Of a stretch of 64,000 nt of DNA, positions 1 through 10,566 are shown piece after piece. Within the stretch, counting starts at the first letter, position 1. Each line of letters begins with the position of its first letter. Below the pieces are notes generated by a model. That model worked only from the letters and a program-made list of their open reading frames with translations, searched no databases and was not told the origin of the DNA. Where the stretch lies: assembly GCA_008973525.1 (NCBI GenBank), contig WACJ01000119.1:682001-746000 (forward strand). Reading direction: 5' to 3'. A program made the position numbers and the translations under genes. The stretch is from Stenopsyche tienmushanensis. Its lineage: Eukaryota > Arthropoda > Insecta > Trichoptera > Stenopsychidae.

Positions 1-8
1 CACAAAAT

Positions 9-109
9 GTATACACTCAACCCTCCTATAGCGTTTACTTTGATTGCGCTGTCTTTTGCATTAACAAACATGGTCTCTATCTCGACGTTATAGAAGGGTT
101 GACTGTATA
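9..109. mobile_element. Short pogo/Tigger-like terminal-repeat remnant
   Basis: Two inverted ends face each other: about 9-32 reads ACTCAACCCTCCTATAGCG, and about 85-109 reads, on the opposite strand, CAGTCAACCCTTCTATAACG. The CAGT-AACC-CTATA-ACG pattern resembles pogo/Tigger termini. Only about 50 bases lie between, so this is a miniature or internally deleted copy with no coding capacity. A matching end occurs near 18284-18330 and a weaker one near 40180. Confidence 0.5.
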
Positions 110-130
110 TGTTGAAGAAACAAAATAACT

Positions 131-1554
131 AATTTGTACATAGACTAATAGCTTTCAAACATCATCTAATAATTTGGAGCAGCGAGTGATTATAAGAAAG
201 CTAGGACCTATTCAGGTCATGATTCGATTCATAAATAAATAATAACAATAAAAATTAATCTGGCAACGTTATACAATCCCTGCATCGTTGCTGAAAATAT
301 GAAACTTTGCAACCGGACGTCCCTCTTATATTTACGTCGAAAGTAGTTTTTTTTCATTCGTTCCTGGTGGATTTCAATAGCATTCGATATTGAACGCTCT
401 ACGGTAAAAACTTTCCCAGGTCGAAAAGTTATTTGCTCTTTGAAATGCACCCTGGGTACGATTTTGCAATCTTGCTCAAGAATCCCCTTTCCAAACTTCT
501 ACATACGCAATACCCATAAAAGTCGTCTCGTTACTATACTTCACCTCAGCTTGTGAATATTTTGCCAAATGTTCTTCGGGCTCTTAATCGAGCTCGTTTC
601 TTTGTAGGGCGCCGGACTTTGCGAATCTCGCAAGAGGGCGTTCGTATTTTGGTCTTGTTTTTCTCGCCGGGGATATAAATGGTTTTACCGCAACACTTGT
701 CGATTAAATGGAAAACGTTATTTGAATTTCCCATTGTTATTACGGGAAAAACATCCGATCTCGCATACGGCCCAGGTTAATGTACATTTCCATATCGTTG
801 GATAATGGCCCGTAATGCGTAATAATTTGAATGTAAAGTTTTGTTTTTGTAGTGCTTGCTATGCTCCCTTGAATTTATCGACCCTTTTCTGTGAATTATG
901 GTGAAAAAATTGAACGCATTATCGTTATATTATTTCCTCTTCGAGGACTCGTCCTTCTGAAGAGTAGGGAAATAGTCGCATGAGTGAGTTTTTATGGCGA
1001 TTTAGCCGCAACTTAATGGCTGTTTTTATAAAAGCTCACTTAGTCTAATGTTATATGACCCTGCAACCTACTGCATGGACGTCTCATAATTTCACAGTGG
1101 TGTTTACTTGTCTTTCATCCACGCGTTCTGCTACCGTATCCCGGTGCTTGCGTTGCTAAACAGACGGCCTCCCTGGGTACGTTCTCTATCGGTCCGTAGG
1201 AGAAAGACAAGGGCGATAAAAATACGACTTAATGAACTAAGTCTTCATTCATACGACAAGATAAAGATCACAGTTGCAAGATCGGAGTAGTCGGTGGAAA
1301 AATCCGGGTTTGTCGCGGCCAAGACGTTCGGTCGGATCCCAAGACTCAAACTGAATTGGTTGAACTCAAATGACTCAAGTGTTTATTTTGATAACTAAGT
1401 TACAAGCATATCTCTCTGTATATTTTTTATGACCTTGATTGGTGCATGAATGACGCCTCGTGTACTGTTCCGTTCTAACGTTATTATCTGAGTTTCACCA
1501 CTCCTATGCAAAATCTAGCCAATAAGAAGAACATCAAAAAAGTGACAGGTTTGC
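131..1554. other. Unassigned intergenic or intronic sequence
   Basis: I see no gene, repeat shared within the window, or RNA. ORFs of 60-73 codons (229-450, 546-734, 1108-1290) have no recognisable motif and look like chance. Confidence 0.5.
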
Positions 1555-1565
1555 ATGTTACATTA

Positions 1566-1612
1566 CCAACGTTCTTCTTTTATCATACTTTATAGGTGGT
1601 TCACAAATTCCT
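1566..1612 (+). repeat. Short segment shared with 34585-34632
   Basis: The run ending in TAGGTGGTTCACA with a pyrimidine-rich lead recurs inside the mariner H copy near 34.6 kb. Here it directly precedes an LTR A fragment, so it is probably the mariner remnant into which LTR A landed. Confidence 0.4.
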
Positions 1613-1620
1613 ATAAAAAA

Positions 1621-1905
1621 TCCTCTCTTCAAGTGCAATGTGCTATTTTGACAGCGCCATCTCTTGTGGCCCTACGGAGACATTGCACCTGCATACAGAT
1701 GGATCGCTTCTTGTGCGTGTACCGTTGCCGGTTGGGGAGTGACGCGCAGGAGACGGGAGAGTCGTCGGTTAGCCTTGGATGTGGGAAGTCGTCCCTCCTG
1801 CAGCTAGACCTCTCTCTCTCTTTCTCGTGTGGAATAAATAGTTATTTAGAGAAAATAATCTTTCTATTCGATAGAAGAACGGACCCGTGCGCTAGCATGT
1901 GGGGG
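1621..1905 (+). mobile_element. LTR-like repeat A, copy 1 (partial)
   Basis: Plus-oriented copy of the window's commonest repeat. Landmarks in order: hairpin arms GTGCAATGT and ACATTGCAC (1633 on), GTGTACCGTTGCCGGTTGGG, a CT-rich run, GAATAAATAG (a polyadenylation-type signal), then ACGGACCCGTGCG. The inner hairpin arms have decayed relative to the 16-kb copy. The ORF running through it is a by-product of the repeat, not a gene. LTR identity is inferred from the polyadenylation signal, the TGT start seen in other copies and the junction at 60.46 kb. Confidence 0.65.
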
Positions 1906-2140
1906 CGGGGAGCCGCTTACGCCATTATTATTGCGATTTTGCGATATTTTGTTGATGGCATTAATTAAATTCAACATAAAGTATATACATATAAATCATT
2001 ATTATTCTAGTGGAAGAATAAAATGATGCATGGGTTGTATCATGGGCCAATAACTTTGTATATGATACACATGTTGTATCATCACTCATTAAAATTTAGT
2101 ATTTTTAAGTCTTCGTTTGGATCATCAACAATTCTTGATG
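1906..2140. other. Unassigned AT-rich sequence
   Basis: Nothing recognised between LTR A and the mariner end. Confidence 0.5.
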
Positions 2141-2535
2141 TACGAGGATCATCCAGAAAGTATGGTTACAAAGTTTCCTGAGATCAGGGATTTTTTTCAG
2201 ATCAGGGGATCAGGGGTTAGCACAACAACACACACGCTACATTGGTGTCAGAAGTGGTAGATCTGTATTGATACTCACGACGTAGGAGAAAATCGGTGAC
2301 AACTGACAAATTTGTACAAAAAATTGAAGAACAAGTGCTAAATGATCGCCCTGTGATACTTATCGGTCATCATGAAGAATTTCCTAATATTTGTCAAAAT
2401 CTCCTTGGTAATATTGTGTCGGAATAACTTGGTTACAAGAAGTTGTGTGCAATATGGGTACCCAAAATGCTGCAAATTTTCTGGACTCTATCGTAACGGG
2501 AAATGAGATTTTATCGTATATACAATTGCATACCT
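2141..2535 (+). pseudogene. Mariner (family H) 5' part with dead transposase fragment
   Basis: Starts with a mariner-type end, TACGAGGATCATCCAGAAAG (2141), and continues into transposase sequence: WCQKW (about 2248), a helix-turn-helix stretch around KIEEQVLND, FPNICQNLLGNIVSE, then a stop, LGYKKLCA, WVPKML, and finally FLDSIVTGNE near 2495. Family members read TGDETW there, so the first catalytic aspartate is changed to asparagine. Stops and deletions confirm it is non-functional. Identity rests on motif order typical of mariner DDE/D transposases. Confidence 0.75.
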
Positions 2536-3599
2536 TCAATCAAGAAATAAGAATCAAGATTTTTGGTTTAGTATTTAGTGATTTTATCCCTCCCTCCCCC
2601 AAACAAGCACTTTGTGGATCGTCTGTCTTCTGGAGCAGATTTACATACGGTCGACGCGTTCCCGCTGTCGTTCTTCCGAAAGTTGCTTCTACACTGTTTT
2701 CATAGTAAATGATTGCCACCCTTTATTTGACTAACGTCGAACTTTCCCCGGCGTTTTGTGATTTTATTTTGTCGTCGAAAGAGAATCCATTAGCGGGACG
2801 AGCGCGATTTTCTACATTTTTTTTTGCTCCTCCCCCCACAAACAGTTTCAGCGCGTTTCTCTATTTATTAGCGTGCTAAACCCCCCCGGGTGCGCTTTTT
2901 TATGGAGGCGCTCGCTTTTCGCGCAAGTTGAAAACGTAAATGAATATATAACTCATAAACACTCTTCGCAATATATACATTTGACTTTCAAATGTGGCGA
3001 TATCCACCCCTTTATGCTCTCCTCGGGGAGGAAAGTTTGTGCGGATCTGCTTAAACTTTCTGGAAGAAATCACACATCAAAGTCTGTCGCACGCACGGGT
3101 GCCGCTTATTTTTTATTCCTTCTGGAAGTTGTCTGATCGCATCGCGATATCGAAATCGTGTGAAAGGAGCCCCTTTTTATGAAGGTTGAAATTGCGCCGA
3201 TTATATATCAATCACCTGTAGGAGTGATACGTTTTTTTAATCGGCGTAGGAAAGTTTTCCATTTTCGATTTATTTTGGCAGCTTTTGTGTCTTGAAAAGA
3301 TGGCGTGAATGCCAAACACGTCACAATATTTATCTCGCTTTCCAGATTCTGCTCGTAGATATATGAAACCCTTCATGAATTTTAATTTCCGTCCATTCGA
3401 CGAAAATTGATTGGTTTTTAATTCCGTGCTTTCGGATTTATCAGTTTTTTTCTTTTTTTAGTGTCTATATTTCAATCAAAAGTTGAGTTTTATCCAATCC
3501 TTCCCTATTTTTCTCCCGAGAAAAAAAATCCTGAATTTAATCGATATATTAAGGGGACCAAAAAGTATTCGCGTATTAAGTAAGAAAAGTTCTAATTTG
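2536..3599. other. Unassigned sequence with GC-richer islands
   Basis: Contains homopolymer stretches near 2815-2830 and 2880 and ORFs of 60-87 codons without motifs. No splice-bounded coding segment is convincing. Confidence 0.45.
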
Positions 3600-3910
3600 T
3601 GAATAACAAAAACTTTCCGCGCTAACGAACGGGTCCGTTCTTCTTTCGGATCGTGTGTCAACTTTTTATTCAGGACGAGAGGGAAAGATCTGGCTACGAG
3701 AAGGACGTCCTCCCGCAGCCAAGGCCAATCGGTAACGGTGCACGCGCAAGAAGCGATCGGTCGTTATTTGCGGGTGCAATGTCCCCGTAGCGCCACAGAA
3801 GATGGCGCTGTTAAAATAGCACACTGCATCTAAAGAGAGATGAAAGATGTCGCTGTTAATCTGGCGAATTAAATTTGCCCATAGGGATGTTAAATCCCTT
3901 ACGCTACAGA
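3600..3910 (-). mobile_element. LTR-like repeat A, copy 2
   Basis: Minus-oriented copy. It carries the ACGGGTCCGTTCTTC end, the palindrome centred on GGACGTCC (about 3694-3722), the antisense TTTTTATTC signal region and the nested hairpin near 3770-3830. It extends past the hairpin into the GTTAATCTGGCGAATTAAAT segment that other copies have at their 5' end, so it is one of the longer copies. The block between the palindrome and the hairpin is shortened. Confidence 0.65.
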
Positions 3911-4054
3911 TGTAAAAAACGATTCTAAATACACATCGAAGGTCCTCCCGTTTTCATTTCATCCCTTAAGCTTCTATTGCCCGATTTAAATTTCTGGAAA
4001 TTCAATTTGAACTGAGCTGTAAATACATTGATAATTTGAAGACATAATATTGGG

Positions 4055-4440
4055 TTAACCCCTTTTGATTAGTGATATAATTTTAAATTGAGTTAAACAT
4101 TTATGCTATATTCGTATATCCAGCATTTATCGTCCACACAGATCCAATTTCGCCCAAGACCGCGCAACGTGAATGAAGCTTGTATATCAATAAATTAACC
4201 TTAACACTACTGATATTGTTGACCCCAAATATTGCTTCAAATATAATCACTTTTGGTACCAAGCTGAGTTTTAAGTATATAATGGATTTATGTGGCTTAA
4301 GAATATTTATAAGTGTAAGGGTACCTTTACAGTGTGACCATCGATGTACGAGTGTATGATGAGACGCCAGATACCTGTCTCTGTCTCCGATTCACTAATT
4401 TCCGCACTCAATGTGCGAAAATACTATGTATATACGTTAT
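4055..4440 (+). repeat. C-D compound repeat, copy 1
   Basis: Part C (about 4140-4215) has CCGCGCAACGTG, AAGCTTGTATATCAATAAAT and CCTTAACACTA. Part D (about 4230-4440) has GCTGAGTTTTAAGTATATA, GATTTATGTGGCTT, GACCATCGATGTACGAGTG and TCCGCACTCAATGTGCG. The same two parts, in the same order and orientation, occur at 62725-63560. There, part D holds about 270 extra bases and a mariner sits between the parts. The AATAAA-like signal suggests an LTR or 3' end, but the element class is unknown. Confidence 0.6.
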
Positions 4441-4682
4441 TCCTCATCAACGGATTAATACAATAAAACGCAGAAACGTAAAATGTAAAAATCCCACGGA
4501 ATGGTCCTAACAAACCATCCAATGCAGTTATTTATCGAAGGTAATAAAGAGCAAAGAATGTCTCAAATATGTACTTGAATTAAGGGTTTCATCAAGTATT
4601 TCATCCCTAACCATAGAATAAATTTAATAATTCCGATTTAAAGTACTCCCGTATGAGTCAATTTCATCGCTCTTGTTCGCAG

Positions 4683-4823
4683 AGAGATATTCGACTGGTG
4701 CGGCCGTAAAGATACTTAGTACTTTGGTCTCGGAGGCTTTGACGGAAAACACGTTGAACAGTAGATTAACATCCGGTTCCCGTGGGATGCACCGCTACAT
4801 CCAGAAATGCAGAACGCGATTCG
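4683..4823 (+). CDS. Candidate internal exon, host gene, product unknown
   Basis: A 141-base open segment is bounded by a good acceptor (CTCTTGTTCGCAG, ending 4682) and a donor (TTCG followed by GTAACG at 4824). The open frame enters in phase 1 and leaves in phase 1. It reads, in part, STGAAVKILSTLVSEALTEN and then GMHRYIQKCRTRFG, which has a balanced, protein-like composition unlike neighbouring chance ORFs. I do not recognise the protein. Its donor phase does not fit the acceptor phase of the next candidate exon at 8639, so either an exon between them was missed or one call is wrong. A second AG two bases downstream could also serve as acceptor. Confidence 0.35.
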
Positions 4824-4934
4824 GTAACGATATTGTGCATTGTGCAGAAACCTAAAACATTACTCGCCGGCATACGAGGCCGTTTTATTTGCCTTGCTGC
4901 TGTTTTCGCAGTGATGAAAGCGTTTTAACCCTTC

Positions 4935-5335
4935 TGTCACTGAATGTTTCTATAACCTCTCGTTTATGAAATGAGCCTGGCTGGACCTTCATACATTTTC
5001 TTTATAGCCTGTCGTTTACCTGGTCAATTCGACATTCGTTTATATGTTCATCTTTTTTTCTACGTTTAGTGTCACTAGCTGATCCGTTAGAATTTATAAG
5101 TTAGCTAGTGCCAATAAACCAGCAACTTTAGCTGTGTGCAAACAGATCTAGCTTCGTTTTAAACCCTAAAGAAGTACTATCGGAGGACCTGCGATCTCCC
5201 CCACACATTTTTCAGATCTGACACCACTGGATTTATTTTTATGGGGACGTGCTCTATTCCGTGGCTCGCTCAGTCTCCAGACCTGACACCACTGAATTTA
5301 TTTTTCTAGGGACGTGTTGCTTAGGGTAACATCTT
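4935..5335 (+). pseudogene. DDE transposase relic (mariner/Tc1 type) with 65-bp duplication
   Basis: The start (about 4937-4975) matches 10567-10605. From 5211 the sequence encodes, in one frame, LARSPDLTPL followed by a hydrophobic stretch and a stop where the family has LWG. This motif surrounds the last catalytic residue in a group of insect mariner-like transposases. The segment occurs almost twice at an exact spacing of 65 bases (CTGACACCACT at 5218 and 5283). Because 65 is not a multiple of three, the duplication cannot preserve a reading frame. Confidence 0.6.
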
Positions 5336-6889
5336 TTGATTTTTTTGGAACGTATGAAACAGCTACAACATTGTCTGTAAATCTGCCTGCTGAAGTTTTT
5401 CCGCGACATAAAAAGTTGAGAAATAGTTGTCGACTATAACTCCCACTTCCTTTGTACTTGCCAGTTAACTCCAGTATTATCTTTTGTTCTCTGCTCTCTG
5501 GCCTCCTTCTTCTTTTCCAGATATAACTCTACAAGGATATCCATTTTCTGAATCACAAACCTACCGTCTGATTTTTACAGTAATGGAGCAAAAGTATGTT
5601 ATAGAAGGGCTTAAGATTTTTTAAATTGTTTTTTTTTAATCGTATATCGAAACGTATTCCGAAATGATTGCTGATTCGCTAAGCATTTTTTTTCGAAATG
5701 CAATTTCGTATATTTATTTGCTAGTTTTGCACGAAATGTCAATCGAATGCTAATATAATATACTTCATCGCGTATTTCGGACAGTTTTCGTTTTCAGATT
5801 TATTCACGTCATGTTCATGTTCGATACGTGAAACGACTTTCTGATATGAAATGAAATTGTTGAATTTCAAGCTTCCAATTCGAGCGCCATATAAAAAAGC
5901 TTCAGACCCTTAACGCGCCGCCCCGTGCGTATCTTTGGGCTATTTTCATATTTTACAAATCACCTAAGGAAATCTAACTCTGGAGAAAAATCGATCGTAT
6001 ATATCACGAGCTTTTCGGAGAGACTTGCGCCTCATTGTCGTATATCAATGCTATCTTGTGTGTTTGGTGGATTTTTTTTGAGTTTATGTACACCGGGGCT
6101 TAATGTCAGGTATGCGTGCCACTTTTCTATTGAGGAATTGTTTAATGATGTCAGATTACATCCTCGCCTTGAAGGCTTTGTTGCGAATGATGATGAGATA
6201 TTAAATTAAGGTCACTTTTATGCTTTGCAGCTTGAGTGAGTGGAGGGAGACGAAATGAGTCCTGGAAAATTCACTATGCTCGATTTAATACGTCCCGAGG
6301 AACTTTTCCTGGATTCGCTACGCCGCAGAAAACGTTCGAATTTAATGTTATCATTTAATAGATGATGATGAATTTGCACCAAATTGCGTTGCTCTCTTTT
6401 GTATCTCTGCGGTCGTTGGAAATGCACGACATTATTATGCGATTTGAATGCCAGACATTGTATTTTTTGTGTCTGGAAAGCACTCAATTTAATCTTTTAT
6501 GCAAAATGCCATAGTTGCAGTTTGCAATTCAAAATGGATTCAAAATGATAATGACCACAAATTTATTTCAAATTTCGTTACTCAAGACTCTAATATATTT
6601 AGTGGATTTGATATATCTGATAATTAAATTTGTCCTTTAACTTATTACTCATTTATGAACACTATTGCTTTGGTTTGTCTATCCGTGAGAACGCTAGGAA
6701 TTTTATCAGAGCTTCATGCCAAACAGGTAAACGTGCTTAATGACTGAGTTATCTTGACCGCTAGACTACGTATTGAACTTTTGAATAGCAATCCGAATTA
6801 ATTCTATGTGTAAACATATGCCTCATTGATTGCCTCAACTAGTACACGTATAATTTGATGCACTCGAAAAAAAGGAGCAAATTAGGGCA
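5336..6889. other. Unassigned, mostly AT-rich
   Basis: ORFs at 5925-6209 (+) and 6218-6487 (-) lack recognisable domains and convincing splice pairs. No recurring repeat is seen. Confidence 0.45.
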
Positions 6890-7020
6890 AATTACGCGCA
6901 TGCGCCGCCTTTACTATGTATATGTATGTGTTTTTATGTAGGATGAACCATTAGACCAGCAGCTTACTATTTTTATTATATATTACACAGATACAGCTTC
7001 ATCTCTTGACTAGAAAATTC
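6890..7020 (+). repeat. Repeat B, copy 1 (partial)
   Basis: Shares ACGCGCATGCGCCGCCTTTA, then TTTTATTATATATTACACA and ACAGCTTCATCTCTT with copies near 32.1, 37.8 and 39.6 kb. The 5' part (GAACGTCACGAAAAGTGAAA in other copies) is missing here. Class unknown. Confidence 0.55.
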
Positions 7021-7167
7021 CTTTAAGAGATTGAAATTAATTTCGTTTTTCTTTAGAGGATAGGGACGTTGAGGTTGGGGATGTTGAAAAAGAAAGAGAA
7101 AAGAGAAAGGAAGAAACAATATTAGAGTATATAAATAACGGTGCATTTCAAAGCACAATTAGTCGCC

Positions 7168-7783
7168 GACGGGCGCCCGACCTGTACGAATGTGCCTACA
7201 CACGCTGATTGCATCCCTAACGCTTTTGCCCCCCGGGGTCTCGTAGACTGCTTCGCCTCATTCCCCGCGCCCCGCTGACCGCGTCACAGTGCTGTCGCGC
7301 CGCACCGCCACTCTCCGCCACTCCGCTTCCTCGCTACCCTAACGCTTCGCTGATCACACTATCCAACCATCCCCATGCAATAGCGCTGTTAGTCTGAGCG
7401 GATTTAATTCGCCCGATCAACAGCAACATCTTTCGTCTCTCTTTAAGTGCAATGTGCTATTTTAATAGTGCCATCTTCTGTGGCGCTGCGGGGAAATTGC
7501 ATCTGCAATACTGACCGATCGCTTCTTGCGCGTGCACCGTTGCCGGTTGGGTGGTGATGCGCAGGAGGCGGGAGTCGAGAATAGTCTTCGATTGGCCTTG
7601 GCTGCGGGAGGACGTCCTTCTCGCAGCCAGATCTCTATTTCTCGTGCTGAATAAATAGTTACCTTTTTATCTTAGAGAGTCTTTTTATACGACGCCCATC
7701 CATCCCCATTCATCCGTCTGTCTACACACGGTCCGATAGAAGAACGGAACCGTGCGTTAGCGCTGCCATCTTGACGGGCGCCC
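7168..7783. repeat. Direct repeat GACGGGCGCCC bracketing a GC-rich block plus LTR A
   Basis: The 11-mer GACGGGCGCCC is present at 7168-7178 and 7773-7783. Between them lie about 190 bases of CpG-rich sequence and LTR A copy 3. It may be a target duplication or chance, since GGGCGCCC is itself palindromic. Confidence 0.35.
7370..7772 (+). mobile_element. LTR-like repeat A, copy 3 (long)
   Basis: One of the most complete copies. It holds AGCGCTGTTAGTCTGAGCGG near the start, GTCTCTCTTTAAGTGCAATG, the hairpin, GTGCACCGTTGCCGGTTGGG, a 29-base palindrome at 7600-7628 centred on GACGTC, CTGAATAAATAGTTACC (polyadenylation-type signal), the CCATCC-rich tract, AGAAGAACGGA and finally CGCTGCCATCTTGAC. 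The layout (regulatory block, AATAAA, short tail) is LTR-like. No adjacent internal coding region is present. Confidence 0.7.
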
Positions 7784-7842
7784 TTAACAACTGACTAATA
7801 TTTTTGAATGACAATTGCCAACCATAACGAGATTTTTCTTCA

Positions 7843-8505
7843 GGGTATGTCCCAAAAGTCATGAAATATACCTTTTTTAACAGATTAATTGACAATACCG
7901 GCATAAATTGTTAATATTCTTCAAAGTATTCTCCATGAGAATCCATCTCTCCAATTTTTCCACCCACTCTCCCATGCCCGATACGCCCTTTTGAAGACCT
8001 CAACGGGAACTCCCTTCAGAGCTGTCATCGTGGCGTCCTTTGAGTGCGGTTCGGCCGGAGCTAGGTCGGGACTGTAGGGTGGCTACACCCAGAATATCCA
8101 CGTAGTAGGCAATGTTGATGGTCTGTCTTCGAGACACAACCTCTTTGTGGACCACACCTTTGGTGTCGAAAAAAAAACAATCAACATTGTCTTCACTTTG
8201 GATTTGTTCATCCTGGTTTTCTTCGGTTTCGGGGACACCGAGGACTCTGGCGCTTCATAGGATTGCTTGAGCAATTCGTGAGTTTCAACAGCGTTAACGG
8301 TGTTCGGAAGTATCCGCCATCGTGACGTGGTCTCGAAACAAGGGTGCACTAAATTAGCTATCCTAATTGTACTGTTACTGAACTATACTGAACTTTGGTG
8401 CGTTGTAAAGTTAAAGGCCTTTCCCCACCTCACCCAACCGGTTCGAATAGGCTGAAAACAGTAGGGGTGTGGTAAAAATATATTTCATGACTTTTGGGAC
8501 ACACC
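7843..8505 (-). mobile_element. Tc1/mariner element, internally deleted, with both terminal repeats
   Basis: The left end 7843-7870 and right end 8479-8505 are inverted copies of about 27 bases containing GTCCCAAAAGTCATGAAATA. On the minus strand it encodes a transposase piece with KPKKTRMNKSKVKTMLIVFF (within 8083-8349), which ordinarily runs into the first catalytic aspartate. In the direct frame the D is lost. A shift at a nine-base A run (8169-8177, plus strand) restores FFDTKGVVHKE followed by YYVDIL. At 663 bases it is about half a full element and cannot be active. Confidence 0.8.
8083..8349 (-). pseudogene. Transposase fragment of the 7843-8505 element
   Basis: The 88-codon open frame covers the region around the first catalytic residue of a mariner-like DDE/D transposase. 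The frame is broken at the homopolymer 8169-8177. The N-terminal DNA-binding region and the second and third catalytic residues are absent, consistent with internal deletion between intact terminal repeats. Confidence 0.65.
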
Positions 8506-8638
8506 ACATATGATCTAAATAACTATATCAATACTTGGCAATCATTGATGTGTATATATTAGGGAAATCTGTTTGTTTTCTTGCTATGTTTTTGAATTTA
8601 TCCAATTGAAGCATATTTGAATTGTATGTTTTTCTCAG

Positions 8639-8811
8639 GGTTAATCTAGCAGCAACCGGAACAGTCTTTGTCATAGATTCAGAGGTTGGAATAAGTTCTA
8701 GCAGAATGCATAGAGATGTTTGTCTTCGTGTGGTTCACTTCGTTCTCGGAGCAAGGAAGGACCTCCGTAAAGCGAGCTCGTTGAAGTCCGGGAAAGCCCC
8801 ATATAGCGAAA
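8639..8811 (+). CDS. Candidate internal exon, host gene, product unknown
   Basis: A 173-base open segment follows a strong acceptor (TATGTTTTTCTCAG, ending 8638) and precedes a donor (GCGAAA then GTTAGT at 8812). The frame enters in phase 2 and exits in phase 1. It includes VNLAATGTVFVIDSEVG, then RMHRDVCLRVVHFVLGARKD and LRKASSLKSGKAPYSE: mixed charged and hydrophobic residues with a hydrophobic helix-like centre, unlike surrounding chance ORFs. I do not recognise the family. Its exit phase matches the entry phase of the segment at 48825, making those two plausible neighbours across a 40-kb intron. It lies 134 bases after a Tc1/mariner element. Confidence 0.45.
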
Positions 8812-9927
8812 GTTAGTATCGCCGTTATTGCGTGCACACGGCAATAAGTTTTCAATACTGTAGCACTCCAGCAATGACCTGCTTTCACTCGGAGTCTGCT
8901 TTATTTATACACCGAAGCACTCGAACATTTCCATTTCCGATCGGACCGACTGGGATGGGAAAAACCGATGCTGCATCGGAGATAAGCTCGTGACGTTATA
9001 GACATTTTATACTTTTGTAGTCGGAGGCTGGATCGATCTGTTGGCAAACTTCGGCGGACGAGTCTTCGAAATTTTGTCGAACGTGACCGATGTTTGCTCT
9101 CGTTAGCTGATTAATAACGACTCTACTTGTTCTCGGGTTAGTTATTGGCTAATAACTTGGCTGAAGATGTTCGACACGAACATTACTTATTTACGTCGAG
9201 GGTAGGAGAATTTCCAGGGTCGCACGATAGAAACTCTTGGCGAAATGTGTCCTAATGGGACGAGCGAGTTTCTTGTAAAAATACTGCTAAATTTGTCTTC
9301 CATCGACGTTACTTTTCGTCCAAATGGTATTTTAATCATAAACTTGGCTCTCGTGTTCCATTTTTATTGTCTTGAAATTACATCGAATAAATGTAACGAT
9401 CCATAATGACGATACACTTCTTTGATGTTGTGAAATAATGAGAACAAGCATTTTGTTTATGTTACTGAAATAAATATATACACTCGGTCTTTTGTTTAAG
9501 ATGATTTTCATAAAATAAAAATATTCCACAATCACAAAAGTCATGGGACATGGGAAAAAATGTAAAAACAAAATGTCGAGCCAGACTCGACATAGGACCG
9601 CAAAGAGTTAAGATTGCATTTTGGGAATATCTTAATTCAAATCATGATCTGAGCTCATCCTTGCTTTTTCATGCCCATTCGCTGTTCCAAATTATTCAGC
9701 AATTTTTGTTTTAATCTACATATTGTGTTTTGATACATAAATACGACTTATATGTTCTAGCTTATAAATATATATCACATGTTCTCATGAGGGATCATTT
9801 ACAGTTTTTGAGCACTTTTTTCAATATTATCACAACACAGTAGTTTATTTAGGTTTGTCTGAATTTACTGATAATACTAATAAAAACAGTTTTTTTACAA
9901 GGCATTATGACCAAATAAACATGTAAA
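8812..9927. other. Probable intron sequence, nothing recognised
   Basis: AT-rich beyond 9300. No repeat shared with the rest of the window was found. Confidence 0.45.
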
Positions 9928-10068
9928 TCATTATGACAGTCTGGTGACTGAGTGTCATTAGGTTTGGGAGGAAACCAGTATGGTGCTATCTTATCAAACT
10001 GGTAATAGTCTGGCAACCCCCTCCCCTTTCAAAACCGACGGTACTCAGTCGCCAGACTGTCATAATGA
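9928..10068. mobile_element. 141-bp foldback element
   Basis: Inverted arms of 26 bases with one mismatch: left 9928-9953 (TCATTATGACAGTCTGG then TGACTGAGT) and right 10043-10068. Weaker pairing continues inwards (GGTTTGGGAGGAAACC region against the CCCCTCCCCTTTC region), so the unit could form one long hairpin. No coding potential. It is probably a miniature inverted-repeat element of unknown family. Confidence 0.75.
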
Positions 10069-10566
10069 TAGTCAGGAAACACGCCAGAACACAACTATAA
10101 TACTAATAAATTATTCACATGTGTTAGATGATCTTCAATTTATGTTGCCAGCTCTTGGTATAGTGTTATACGAAGACCGACTAAATTCATTAAACCATAA
10201 AACTCCCGGTTGGTGTCTCTTCTTTGAAGTTGATAAATAGTTTATTAAATATTAGCAATAAATATAATATAAATACAATCAACGTGGCTGCGATAGAAAC
10301 TTATTTTTGAAATAAACGCTCAATTTATATGCAAATCCAAAGAATTCCATCGTTGAAGCTCACGTCAAAATTACAAATGCAGATTTTCAATTATGGCTTT
10401 TATATTCTTTTTTTCATATGAAATGTCCGCTTTTTTGTTCAATCGGTTTTTTTCGTATATTATTCTTAATATGAGTTTAAAAATATATTCATATTAATCT
10501 TAGAATAATATTTATTGTATAGAATAGAAAAAATATTTAGACATTTTGGAGTACTTTTCATTAATT
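10069..10566. other. Unassigned AT-rich sequence
   Basis: Nothing recognised. Confidence 0.5.

Noticed and set aside
1555..1968. 137-codon plus ORF as a gene
   Set aside because: It is LTR A read through; other copies of the repeat do not conserve the frame.
2246..2262. TGGTGTCAGAAGTGG at 2246, 23216 and 34324 as retroviral-type primer-binding sites
   Set aside because: Downstream codons at each site give mariner transposase (DTHDEARSG and later motifs), so the string encodes WCQKW. Only the 60460 site diverges from mariner and continues to match tRNA.
5211..5325. 65-bp repeats as a repeat-protein gene
   Set aside because: The period is not a multiple of three and stops occur.
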